Positions 24,589 to 31,974 of a DNA stretch of 32,047 nt are shown piece after piece. The notes beneath the pieces are model-generated. The model was given only the letters and a program-made list of their open reading frames with translations. It was not told the DNA's origin and ran no database searches. Numbering within the stretch: the stretch's first letter is position 1; each line of letters starts with the position of its first letter. Made by a program: the position numbers and the translations under genes. The DNA is from Lachnospiraceae bacterium (GTDB taxonomy: Bacteria; Bacillota; Clostridia; Lachnospirales; Lachnospiraceae), in assembly GCA_910574715.1 (NCBI GenBank), contig CAJTCH010000055.1, forward strand, positions 1 to 32,047. Direction: 5' to 3'.

Positions 24589-26583
24589 TTATTCCAAATT
24601 CACCTCTTTAACCCAATCACCCACACAGACCGTATAAGTTTCCCCTTCTATGAACTCCGGAGAAGATACTGCTAACCACTGCACCATTTTTTCTGTTGTT
24701 TTCTCCACGATCACCTTACCTTCCTTATCCTTGACGGCAATCACCGTCCCGGCCTCCACAGGTTCATCTAACTTCCAGACGATCACCGGCTGCGCAGAGT
24801 CTTCACTTGGATTCTGGATCATCCCGGCGCTGCCGACCCCAACAAACGTACCCCCGGTAATCTTGCAAGACGATGCATAATCCAGCGTTCCGTTCCCGCC
24901 GTCCGCCGGTCCGTGAACGGTTATATCCCCGCCGTTGATGAAAATATCCCCGTTGGCGTCCAATCCATCCCCGCCGGCGTTCACATACACCGTACCGCCG
25001 TTGATGGTCAACGTTGCGCCCTGATCTTCCTCTGCCATGGGATTTCCTCTGCCGTGATCCGGCTTTTCTGCTTCCCCGCCATCGTCTGCCGAATCATCAA
25101 CCGAGTCTGCTTCATCAGCTTCGCCTGCCGCATTGATTCCGTCATCAGACGCCAGAATCTTCACATTTCCTCCGTCAATTACCACTTCAAATCCTTCAAT
25201 GCCTTCATAACTCTGTTGAATATCTATGTCTCCATCTTCTATAGTCAAGGTCTGATCTGCATGGATTCCGTCGTCTCCTGTACTAATACGGAAAGACCCA
25301 TTACTTATAATCACATTCTGATCGCTGTGGATACCGTCATCACAGGAATCCAAGTCGAATTCCCCTCCCCCAATGATCAGTTCCACATAGGATTTCAGGG
25401 CTTTGCTGCTGTCAGAAGCCGCGGCAGATTCTTCATCTGCTCCTGGTTCATCCGGCGGCGCTCCTTTTGGCGGCTGACCTCCGCCGGCAAAGCCGTCTTC
25501 CATTCCTTCCGACGGCGTCATTCCTTCCGGCGGCAGCATTCTGCCTCCCTGCATCTCTTCATTTGATCCATTCGGCATAGCCCTTCCTCCGTCCATCGGC
25601 TTCTCTGCACTGACAGCGGCATTCTGGCTTCCCCCGCCTGTTGTGATCTCCATGTTCCCGTCATTCACCCGCAGCAGCGTCTCCGCCTGAATCCCGTCCC
25701 CGCCGGCCGTAATCTGAAAAGAACCGTCCTCGATCAGAACATACCCCTTATCCGTCTCCTCGATATTGGTCGCTTTCATCCCGTCATCTCCGCTGTCAAT
25801 AGTAAAATTCCCGTTTCTCACGGTAATACTGTCCTTCCCGACGATCCCGTCTTCCGCCGCCTTGACCTCATAGGTACCGGTAATGAATTTCAGATCATCC
25901 TTACACTGGATTCCATGCTTATAATTCCCTATAACGCTTAATACACCGGTTCCGTTAAATGTCAGATCATCCTTCGCAAAAATTGCAGCCCTCGGTTCTT
26001 CCTCTCCTTCTTCATATATATACTCCATACCGTCTGTAACCACATTCTCCGTACCTTCCGCAAGGATAATCACCACGTTCCCGCCTTTGCTGTAGATCGG
26101 CGCCGAACTGCTGCAACTCAGTTCCATACCATTTAACACCAGACGGACCAGCTCTTCCTTATCCGCATCAATCACAATCTGTCCGTCTTCCAGTGTCCCT
26201 GATAAGACATACGTCCCCGCCTGAGTGATCACTGCCCGCCCCTCCGAAATATCCACGCCAGGATTATAATCTGCACCGTCCGCTTCATTTCCTGGCTCAG
26301 AAGCCTTAACCGTAATCTTTTCTTCATTCAACTGAATCTGTACCGAAGCCTCCTCTTCCCAGACGCCATCCAATTTCTCCTCACTATACTTCCCTTCCGT
26401 AAGATCAACAGCGGACACTTTGGCATGTTCCGAACGGTCTGACACTGCCTCTGCATCCATCGCAGTTCTTCCGTCCGTCTCCTGCTGTCCGCACCCTGTC
26501 ATACCCCAAATAACCAACACCGCTAGAAACAACCTGAGAATCCTTCTTTTCAGACACACCACTTCTTCAAAAATATCCTGCAT
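24589..26583 (-). CDS. Beta-helical carbohydrate-binding-domain lipoprotein (DUF4353-like)
   Basis: The 664-residue protein starts with a signal peptide ending in a lipobox (LRLFLAVLVIWGMTGCGQQ), so it should be a lipoprotein outside the cell. From about residue 115 on it shows a repeating Asp/Gly pattern of a right-handed beta-helix: GNVVIILAEGTENVVTDGME, DSITVRNGNFTIDSGDDGMK, DDGIHSDQNVIISNGSFRIS, DGINAAGEADEADSVDDSAD. These match the DUF4353/carbohydrate-binding-domain proteins. Between helix blocks sit low-complexity Gly/Pro/Glu inserts (about 320-395 and 495-525). SD GGAGG is seven bases before the ATG. It is the last gene of the operon, 11 bases after the DUF4956 gene. Ligand unknown; binding of a surface polymer or metal is inferred. 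Confidence 0.85.
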   Translation of the reverse strand: MQDIFEEVVCLKRRILRLFLAVLVIWGMTGCGQQETDGRTAMDAEAVSDRSEHAKVSAVDLTEGKYSEEKLDGVWEEEASVQIQLNEEKITVKASEPGNEADGADYNPGVDISEGRAVITQAGTYVLSGTLEDGQIVIDADKEELVRLVLNGMELSCSSSAPIYSKGGNVVIILAEGTENVVTDGMEYIYEEGEEEPRAAIFAKDDLTFNGTGVLSVIGNYKHGIQCKDDLKFITGTYEVKAAEDGIVGKDSITVRNGNFTIDSGDDGMKATNIEETDKGYVLIEDGSFQITAGGDGIQAETLLRVNDGNMEITTGGGSQNAAVSAEKPMDGGRAMPNGSNEEMQGGRMLPPEGMTPSEGMEDGFAGGGQPPKGAPPDEPGADEESAAASDSSKALKSYVELIIGGGEFDLDSCDDGIHSDQNVIISNGSFRISTGDDGIHADQTLTIEDGDIDIQQSYEGIEGFEVVIDGGNVKILASDDGINAAGEADEADSVDDSADDGGEAEKPDHGRGNPMAEEDQGATLTINGGTVYVNAGGDGLDANGDIFINGGDITVHGPADGGNGTLDYASSCKITGGTFVGVGSAGMIQNPSEDSAQPVIVWKLDEPVEAGTVIAVKDKEGKVIVEKTTEKMVQWLAVSSPEFIEGETYTVCVGDWVKEVNLE

Positions 26584-26594
26584 CTGCCTTCCTC

Positions 26595-27269
26595 CTATAG
26601 CTCTTCCTGGACGGTTGCCCTGCGCCCGCAGATGATCGTAAGATTGCCGTTCCTGCAGCGGATCTCATCGATCATCTCCTTCTCCTTACTTACATCCTTC
26701 AAGGTTATATGATAATCCAGCTCATACATACTTCCAAGATTCGTAGTCTTCACCCTCTGCAGGCTGCATTTGCTGGTATATTTCTCAAAAATATCCTCAA
26801 AAATCCCCGTATAATCCAGATGCTCCGCAATCGTAATCCTAAGATCCTTCCGCTCCTGCTTCCACTCACCAAAATGCGTCTTCTCCAACAGGAAGAATAC
26901 CGCGCCGACTACAACCGTCATCGCTGCCGCGAATCCCAGGAACCCCATTCCTGTTGCAAGTCCCACCGCCATGGCAAAGAAGATTACTGCGATCTCCTTA
27001 GATGACCCCGGAACCGACCGGAACCGAACCAGGCTGAATGCCCCAAGCACGGCGACACTGGTTCCAAGATTGCCGTTTACCAGCATGATCACCATCTGCA
27101 CTAACACCGGCAGGAGCACGATCGTCATCATAAAATTCTTACTGCACACCCCCTGATATCCATAGAGAGCCGCGATCATAAGCCCCAGCACAAGAGAAAC
27201 CGCCGTGCACGACAACGCCTCCTGGATCGTCAGACTGCCTTCCATATTATTCAATATACTTGTAAACAT
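26595..27269 (-). CDS. DUF4956 polytopic membrane protein
   Basis: The protein of about 224 residues has at least four membrane helices: ALSCTAVSLVLGLMIAALYG, FMMTIVLLPVLVQMVIMLVN, and the conserved block VAVLGAFSLVRFRSVPGSSK followed by EIAVIFFAMAVGLATGMGFL (about residues 70-110). The last helix is near 125. A cytosolic domain follows, with FGEWKQERKDLRITIAEHLD. This block is the hallmark of DUF4956, a family found beside VTC-type polyphosphate polymerases. The start at 27269 is chosen because AGGAG lies eight bases before it. It lies 19 bases after the VTC gene. The role, perhaps membrane passage or anchoring, is inferred. Confidence 0.9.
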   Translation of the reverse strand: MFTSILNNMEGSLTIQEALSCTAVSLVLGLMIAALYGYQGVCSKNFMMTIVLLPVLVQMVIMLVNGNLGTSVAVLGAFSLVRFRSVPGSSKEIAVIFFAMAVGLATGMGFLGFAAAMTVVVGAVFFLLEKTHFGEWKQERKDLRITIAEHLDYTGIFEDIFEKYTSKCSLQRVKTTNLGSMYELDYHITLKDVSKEKEMIDEIRCRNGNLTIICGRRATVQEEL

Positions 27270-27288
27270 ATTTACCACTCCTGTATCT

Positions 27289-28062
27289 TTATATTCCCGC
27301 AGGCAACGGACCAAACGGGCTTGCCTGCACATTCAGCGGCTTTTGCGGAAGACAGAATATCCTGTTATTTGTCTTCTGCGTGCTATGAGCCATACAATAT
27401 ACCGCTCCATATTTGGAAAAAGAAGCAGGGAAAATCTCCAGCCTGGACAGCAACTCTGCAAGCCAGACAGGATAAGCGCCCGCCGCCTTTATCTCCATAA
27501 GATACTCTTCCAGATTCAAAAACCGGCATTCCCCGTCATAGGATAATTCCAGCCGGTGGCTTCGGCTTCGGATGTTCTGGTCTATTGTGATCCGCAATTC
27601 CTCATCCTCGTTCCCCACATAAGCCTCTCTGTCGTAGGCAAGATATACCTTGGGCCTGGGGTGATAGAGCTCGAAAAAATATTCAATCTCATTCATGATC
27701 TGACTCTTCTGCTCTAATCGCTTCCCCGCTTCCAGATAGCTCCTCGCCTGCTTCATGGGCATCGGCGCTCTTCGCTTATAGACAATCCCCTGATACTTCT
27801 TCTTGATCTCAAGAAATACCGTACTGTCTTCCCGGATCTCACCATAACCTCTAAGCCGGAACTTCTCCTTATATCGGGGTTTGTCGAGCGACCGACGGAT
27901 CAACTCATAATCAGATGTGTCATAATAAATATTGCGGATGGTATGTAATCCATATTCGTCCATATGAATCTTCCCCGACACCGCATCCAGAAACAATTCA
28001 TACTGCTTCTGATTCAACCGATACTTCTTCTCCACTCGTTCAAATACATTCTGACTGCTCAT
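27289..28062 (-). CDS. VTC-domain polyphosphate polymerase
   Basis: The 257-residue protein resembles the catalytic VTC4 tunnel domain, which in yeast makes polyphosphate from ATP. Signatures: VFERVEKKYRLNQKQYELF (about 5-23), the strand IRNIYYDTSDYELIRRSL (about 43-60), the basic tunnel residues KEKFRLRGYG (about 65-75), STVFLEIKKKYQGIVYKRRA (about 80-100), and the late acidic strand LEEYLMEIKAAGAYPVWL. In bacteria it is cytosolic and stands next to a DUF4956 protein, as here. AAGGAG precedes the ATG. It is first in its operon. Polymerase activity is from the family and is not shown by the sequence. Confidence 0.9.
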   Translation of the reverse strand: MSSQNVFERVEKKYRLNQKQYELFLDAVSGKIHMDEYGLHTIRNIYYDTSDYELIRRSLDKPRYKEKFRLRGYGEIREDSTVFLEIKKKYQGIVYKRRAPMPMKQARSYLEAGKRLEQKSQIMNEIEYFFELYHPRPKVYLAYDREAYVGNEDEELRITIDQNIRSRSHRLELSYDGECRFLNLEEYLMEIKAAGAYPVWLAELLSRLEIFPASFSKYGAVYCMAHSTQKTNNRIFCLPQKPLNVQASPFGPLPAGI

Positions 28063-28094
28063 TTCCTGCTCCTTATATATCTTCTATATATTAA

Positions 28095-28182
28095 TGCATT
28101 ATCTTGGAGACAGTCGGCATTCGGTATTGTCATCAATGCCAATTGAATCAGGAAGGAGATGACCGTCTCTAAGATAAATGCA
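28095..28182 (-). ncRNA. Structured 5' leader of the VTC operon
   Basis: Bases 28095-28115 and 28161-28182 are reverse complements except for two substitutions and one extra base, giving a stem of about 21 bp from TGCA to TGCA. A second inverted pair (GGCATT 28116-28121, AATGCC 28135-28140) is nested in it. The stem begins just after a good -10 element (TATAAT, 28191-28196, minus strand), so it would be the first 90 or so bases of the transcript, ending about 30 bases before the VTC start codon. It could be an RNA regulator, a termination-control device, or a small mobile palindrome (MITE). The -35 element is not obvious. Confidence 0.55.
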
Positions 28183-28297
28183 GTGAAGTTATTATAGTCA
28201 GGAAATGTGGGAGAAATATGGTAAAACTGTGAAAAAAAGGTGAAATGAAACAGAATCTCGTTTGACCTTTCCATTGAGCCAGCTTTTTGCTGCGCAC

Positions 28298-28960
28298 TCA
28301 GACTACAACTTCCAGAATCTTCTTCCCGTCAACCGAAACTTCTTTTGTCCCCCTTACTTTCTTTTTATTAAAATTAAAACTTAACAGATATCCTCTGTTC
28401 ACATGGTACGCCTCCAGATATTCCGCAAGCTGCCTTTCACCGCGCTTGTTATACTCATCCCCCCGCCATATTTTGATTTCTACAATATACTGCCGCCCAT
28501 GATAATCCACGATTATATCTGTACGTCTATGATCTCTGGTTCTGGATTCGATATAATAATTCCCAACACCATTTATAATCGGTTTTAAAAACAAAAGGAA
28601 AAATTTACGTCCATTATCTTCAATAAATTTTTCATCTGCAGAACTATACGATTCTTCCCAAGAAACCAGGAATTTCTTCATTACCAAATCCATGTCCAAC
28701 CTGCCATTTTGTATAAACTGGTTCTTGTCCATAGTTCCTTTCGTAAAAATCTGGCTATCCATTTCCTCTTCGGATAAAAACAAATTATAAAGGCGGGTTT
28801 CAAATAACCGATTTGCAATCACCGCCATCCCCTCCTCATTTTTTACAAATCCAAGCATAAATGCCAGATCTATAACATCATTATCATGGTTAAATGAAAT
28901 CTTTTCTCCTGTAAAAAGGACGGCATAAAGCATTCTCTTTAATTCCGGATATTCTGCCAT
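28298..28960 (-). CDS. PD-(D/E)XK nuclease-domain part of a split ATPase-nuclease
   Basis: The 220-residue protein corresponds to the C-terminal half of the common AAA-ATPase/DUF1703 proteins (PDDEXK_9). It has the helical linker LIKRMLYAV-like PELKRMLYAVLFTGEKISFN, DDVIDLAFMLGFVKNEEG, then the nuclease core RRTDIIVDYHGRQYIVEIKI (Asp, then Glu-x-Lys), followed by GERQLAEYLEAYHVNRGYLL. In related genes this follows the ATPase domain without a break. Here it starts at ATG 28960, out of frame with the upstream ATPase, overlapping its 3' end. The ATG itself is in the A-run. Either it is translated separately, or it is reached by frameshifting. Confidence 0.85.
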   Translation of the reverse strand: MAEYPELKRMLYAVLFTGEKISFNHDNDVIDLAFMLGFVKNEEGMAVIANRLFETRLYNLFLSEEEMDSQIFTKGTMDKNQFIQNGRLDMDLVMKKFLVSWEESYSSADEKFIEDNGRKFFLLFLKPIINGVGNYYIESRTRDHRRTDIIVDYHGRQYIVEIKIWRGDEYNKRGERQLAEYLEAYHVNRGYLLSFNFNKKKVRGTKEVSVDGKKILEVVV

Positions 28961-29871
28961 TTTTTTACCAATGTCTCAAATAACGTATTTTTTTCAGACA
29001 GGAGAATTTTTACCGCCTCAAGGAAGCCTTCTTTCGTCCGCACAGCCGCTTTGTCAGGGAGGCCTTCATTCCCAGCAATCCTCTCATCCATGATCTGGCA
29101 AAGACGTGACACCAAAAAAGGATATCCCGAAGTATATTCATACACCAAACTCGATATATATCCTACATCCATACCGGTGTGATAATCTTTTTCATACTCT
29201 GCGATCATACCGAAAATATCCGGCACAGAAAAACTCATATCAACATTAAAATCTGCCGCAATATTCCATGGGCTGTTTACCTTACGGACTTCCCCTCCCC
29301 CAATCTTCCGTTTAAGGTTTTTCACATCATACACCCCTGCAAGAATCACGGATCGGAACGTGGGCGTAACATCCCTGTCTATATAGTAAGCCCTTAACTG
29401 AGCCAGAAAATCCAGAAATACCTGATTATTTGTCGCACTGTCCACCTCATCAATCATCAATACAACCGGTTTTAAAGATGCGGCACAGATATCGCTTAAT
29501 TTTTCAAATAATTCCAACAGTTCAAGACTGTCACTATGGTTCTTAATAAGATCAGATAATATTTCTTCGCTTCCACTTCCACGTATTGACCGCAGGAATA
29601 ATTTTGCAAAAGCAATAGAAAATATATTCTCATTCCGGAATTTCGTATCTCCCATTTTCTGAAAGTCCAGGCTTACCACTAAATACTCTTTATCCAAAAC
29701 CTTCTTTAACGCACGTAAGGCAGTTGTCTTTCCATATTGACGGGCACGGTTGATCGTGAAATATTCTCCCTTTGCCACCAGGCTTTTCATTTCTTCTAAC
29801 CGTCCGCCAATATCTACCATATAATGAAGCTGCGGTTTACAATCTGCTGTCGTATTGAATACTTTTCCCAT
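28939..29871 (-). CDS. AAA-ATPase-like part of a split ATPase-nuclease
   Basis: The 310-residue protein is the N-terminal half of an AAA-ATPase-like (PF09820-type) protein. It shows FTINRARQYGKTTALRALKK (Walker A, about residues 42-61), VVSLDFQKMGDTKFRNEN, the Walker B region LKPVVLMIDEVDSATNNQVF (about 130), and VILAGVYDVKNLKRKIGGGE (about 185). At codon 302 the frame reads GTA AAA AAA TGG and ends 7 codons later with a TAA; the nuclease half continues in the -1 frame. The function of such proteins is unsettled; they are often in variable, mobile parts of genomes. The start at 29871 (MGKVFNTTADCK) has GGAGG nine bases before it. Confidence 0.88.
   Translation of the reverse strand: MGKVFNTTADCKPQLHYMVDIGGRLEEMKSLVAKGEYFTINRARQYGKTTALRALKKVLDKEYLVVSLDFQKMGDTKFRNENIFSIAFAKLFLRSIRGSGSEEILSDLIKNHSDSLELLELFEKLSDICAASLKPVVLMIDEVDSATNNQVFLDFLAQLRAYYIDRDVTPTFRSVILAGVYDVKNLKRKIGGGEVRKVNSPWNIAADFNVDMSFSVPDIFGMIAEYEKDYHTGMDVGYISSLVYEYTSGYPFLVSRLCQIMDERIAGNEGLPDKAAVRTKEGFLEAVKILLSEKNTLFETLVKKWQNIRN
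28960..28966 (-). other. Canonical A_AAA_AAA slippery heptamer at the ATPase-nuclease junction
   Basis: The minus strand reads ...GTA AAA AAA TGG CAG..., with the seven A's exactly as X_XXY_YYZ in the ATPase frame. A -1 shift there enters the ATG GCA GAA frame of the nuclease, giving a protein of about 524 residues, the normal single-chain length. No Shine-Dalgarno-like stimulator or downstream stem-loop was identified by eye. Confidence 0.85.
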
Positions 29872-29955
29872 CACACATCCCCTCCCTGTCATAACATTAT
29901 TATAAATTATAATGCTTAACCGATGCCAACTAATTCTGTACTCCAGGAATTCTGA

Positions 29956-30324
29956 ATATCCATACTGCTTGCAAACCTAGCACTTGCCATAAAACGTGTG
30001 ACAGACGGCATTGTAGACCGTACCATAAACCAGAAAAGGAATCTGAACAAATATATGACAAACATGATCGGCTGCAGTTTTGCCGGAATCCCCACCGCAG
30101 TATTCCGGATCGTTAACAATGTACCCGGGACTGTCTCTCCGATCCCCGGAATACTGGTGCTGTTCGCATTCACCCCACCACTTCAGGTGATCCGGGCGCT
30201 TACTTTCACAGTACTTGGCGAATGCGCCGCCGGATTCGTCGGCGGCATCCTGTTCAAGCACAAAGTGAACCTTCCAGACCTGCATCTGGAATCCGTGTTG
30301 GATCCGGAACTGAATGCAAAATGA
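29956..30324 (+). pseudogene. C-terminal fragment of a membrane transporter
   Basis: An open frame of about 122 codons without a credible start (only a GTG at 29998 and internal ATGs without a ribosome binding site) encodes hydrophobic segments MIGCSFAGIPTAVFRIVNN, PGTVSPIPGILVLFAFTPPL and ALTFTVLGECAAGFVGGILF, then a short hydrophilic end. The frame is closed upstream by TGA at 29953-29955. I cannot identify the family with confidence; it looks like the last two to three helices of a polytopic transporter. It has no promoter I can see. A decayed fragment is the best reading. Confidence 0.5.
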
Positions 30325-30339
30325 TCCATTATCGCACAC

Positions 30340-30372
30340 AAAAAATAAAGCATGCTAATGTTAGCACGCTTT
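30340..30372 (-). terminator. Intrinsic terminator downstream of the SGNH-like locus
   Basis: On the minus strand AAAGCGTGCTAA pairs with TTAGCATGCTTT (one G-U pair) around a two-base loop and is followed by a T-rich run. It would end transcripts of the SGNH-like gene and the fragment at 30361-30483. Confidence 0.75.
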
Positions 30373-30483
30373 AAACAATGGAATCTTCTTGTAAAATTCC
30401 TTACTCATCATCATACATCCGTGCAGGAGCAAGCAGCCGAACATGATCCAAGCACGCACTGTATCCTCTAAGAAAATATCTTT
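30361..30483 (-). pseudogene. Short C-terminal fragment of a membrane protein
   Basis: A 41-codon open stretch on the minus strand, closed upstream by TGA at 30484-30486, ends FGCLLLHGCMMMSKEFYKKI followed by PLFKAC and a stop inside the terminator stem. A hydrophobic helix followed by a basic end resembles the C terminus of a membrane protein. It has no start codon near its beginning and overlaps the end of the SGNH-like gene in another frame, so it is probably a remnant of a deletion. Alternatively it is chance. Confidence 0.35.
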
Positions 30484-31523
30484 TCAAAATCACATTCCAT
30501 GATCATATCACGAAATTCATTCATATACTCTTGGTAATTGTCTGATGTCAACATATTCTCTTCGTTTTTCATCTCTTCAAATATCTGATATTGAATATCC
30601 ATGTCATAATGTTCCAAATCTTTATAACTTTCCAGATCAGTTATCATCTCATAATCTGACGGGAAATATAATTGCAGATTCTCACACTTTAATAATTCCT
30701 TCATAGAATATTCCAAATTTTCCATATCTTGAAGAAACGTGCCGCATACATAACTATTGTACCAATATGCAATACTATACGGTGAATAGAAAAACTGAAA
30801 CGTAGTTTCCGGATATTTTTCAACAAATCCTTTGATTTTCTTCACAGAGCGAGTCGTCTCATCTAATATCACAGCTTTCTGCTGTTCTACTTCTAAAAAG
30901 CTATCCGGTATGTCTATTAATTGCAATACATTCTCTTTAGAAAAACTATTTTTATATTCCCCATACCAACTATAAGCTTCACTGATCGGCTTCATTATTC
31001 CTTTTTTATTTTCTTCCAACACCCTTCTTACATCTTGAAAGAGAACATCCTTATTCAAAAGATAATAGACATCTTTATAGAAACGATTATCATACAAATA
31101 ATCGGGTAAAGGGTGTCGGGGAGTATCAGCATCCGATGTAAGGATCGACATATCCAGACACCCAAAAACATACTTCAATTATGATTCTTTTGCATTCTGT
31201 GCATAATCAACAGCGACCCGCAGATTCTCAGCGCTTGCACCTGCATAGCTTAATTTCAGCGTATGGATATCATATGCTTCATCAAACCATTCTGTATTAA
31301 AATTCTCTGTCATAGATGAACCAATGATGATCGAATCATAAGAAGCGTGTTCTGCCAACCCTGGGTTCTGATAAATCTCATTATAGACAACAGGCTGCAG
31401 ACCAAACCAAGGCATATGATAATGGAAAAAAGGATCGATCAAAAATATTAATAAAGCCACAGTAATAATACCGCATCCTACCGTAAAACCATAAACAACA
31501 ATAAACTTTTTTGAAGAATTCAT
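30468..31523 (-). pseudogene. SGNH-hydrolase-like gene interrupted by an in-frame TAA
   Basis: Two stretches in the same frame meet at a TAA (31179-31181). The first (114 residues from ATG 31523) has an N-terminal membrane anchor (FIVVYGFTVGCGIITVALLI) and the SGNH block I-like motif DSIIIGSSMTENFNTEWFDE, plus LAEHASY. The second (236 residues) reads LKYVFGCLDMSILTSDADTP and continues to a helical C terminus with no extra stop. Together they give the roughly 350 residues of membrane-anchored SGNH-like proteins found in cell-surface polysaccharide clusters. The ribosome binding site AGGAGG is eight bases before ATG 31523. The TTG just after the stop could not be a normal start because no SD precedes it. 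A single base change would restore the frame. Confidence 0.75.
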
Positions 31524-31535
31524 CAGCATTTCCTC

Positions 31536-31739
31536 CTAAAAATTCCAGTATAAAAATACGCTGACGCCAGATAGCGATATAATTGCCCAAACTGTCAGTA
31601 ATCCTGACACAAATGCAGTAATACCTGCAGCCCTGAAGGTATCAAGCCGTTCATTTGTATTTTTCATTTGCAGACATGCAAATAATCCAAATATGATGAA
31701 ACCTACCCATAATAAGTAGTCATATCCGCTTTTTCCCAT
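31536..31739 (-). CDS. Small two-helix membrane protein, possibly a truncated C terminus
   Basis: A 67-residue frame with two hydrophobic helices: YDYLLWVGFIIFGLFACLQ and AGITAFVSGLLTVWAIISL. It ends 12 bases before the SGNH-like gene, so both could be translated together. No Shine-Dalgarno precedes the ATG at 31739, and the frame upstream still reads IGKVLLEI until a TAA at 31766-31768. This suggests the C-terminal end of a longer membrane protein cut off by the insertion of the element to its right. I do not recognise the family. Confidence 0.45.
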   Translation of the reverse strand: MGKSGYDYLLWVGFIIFGLFACLQMKNTNERLDTFRAAGITAFVSGLLTVWAIISLSGVSVFLYWNF

Positions 31740-31897
31740 AATTTCTAATAAAACTTTCCCAATTTACCGGACTATAGAATAGCCCCGCAAACTCACCCAA
31801 AACTATATAATACATTCAAAAACTAGTTGATTAAAAGCAATAATCCCTAAAAATGGCCATTTTTAACCGCGCTACACCTGTTAATCCATTTAGATTT
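31740..31897. other. AT-rich gap with a 16-bp perfect palindrome, probable left end of an IS
   Basis: No gene is visible. AAAAATGGCCATTTTT (31849-31864) is a perfect palindrome. The gap separates the truncated membrane-protein frame from the transposase-like gene. The other end of the putative element is outside the window, so its terminal repeats cannot be checked. Confidence 0.4.
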
Positions 31898-31926
31898 TTG
31901 TAAAATTGTGTATAAAACTCTATTAT
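31898..31926 (+). promoter_or_regulatory. Candidate promoter of the right-end gene
   Basis: TTGTAA (31898-31903), 17 bases, TATTAT (31921-31926) lies about 50 bases before the ATG at 31975. The -10 element is adjacent to the hairpin that starts at 31926. Confidence 0.55.
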
Positions 31927-31960
31927 ATATAGTCCAAATGTGTTATAACAGGACTATATA
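31926..31960 (+). promoter_or_regulatory. Leader hairpin ahead of the right-end gene
   Basis: TATATAGTCC (31926-31935) pairs with GGACTATATA (31951-31960), a perfect 10-bp stem with a 15-base loop, ending just before the AAGGAG ribosome binding site (31961-31966). It could limit translation of the transposase or be an operator. Confidence 0.6.
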
Positions 31961-31974
31961 AAGGAGTGATTTTT

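Noticed and set aside
27270..27332. Longer N terminus of the DUF4956 protein
   Set aside because: The upstream codons overlap the VTC gene end and have no SD, while ATG 27269 has AGGAG at eight bases.
28059..28274. 71-residue minus-strand open frame over the VTC leader
   Set aside because: It contains the hairpin and the promoter, has no ribosome binding site, and is better explained as leader DNA.
28275..28300. Hairpin at the end of the nuclease gene
   Set aside because: The stem is interrupted and has no T tract, so I do not call it a terminator.
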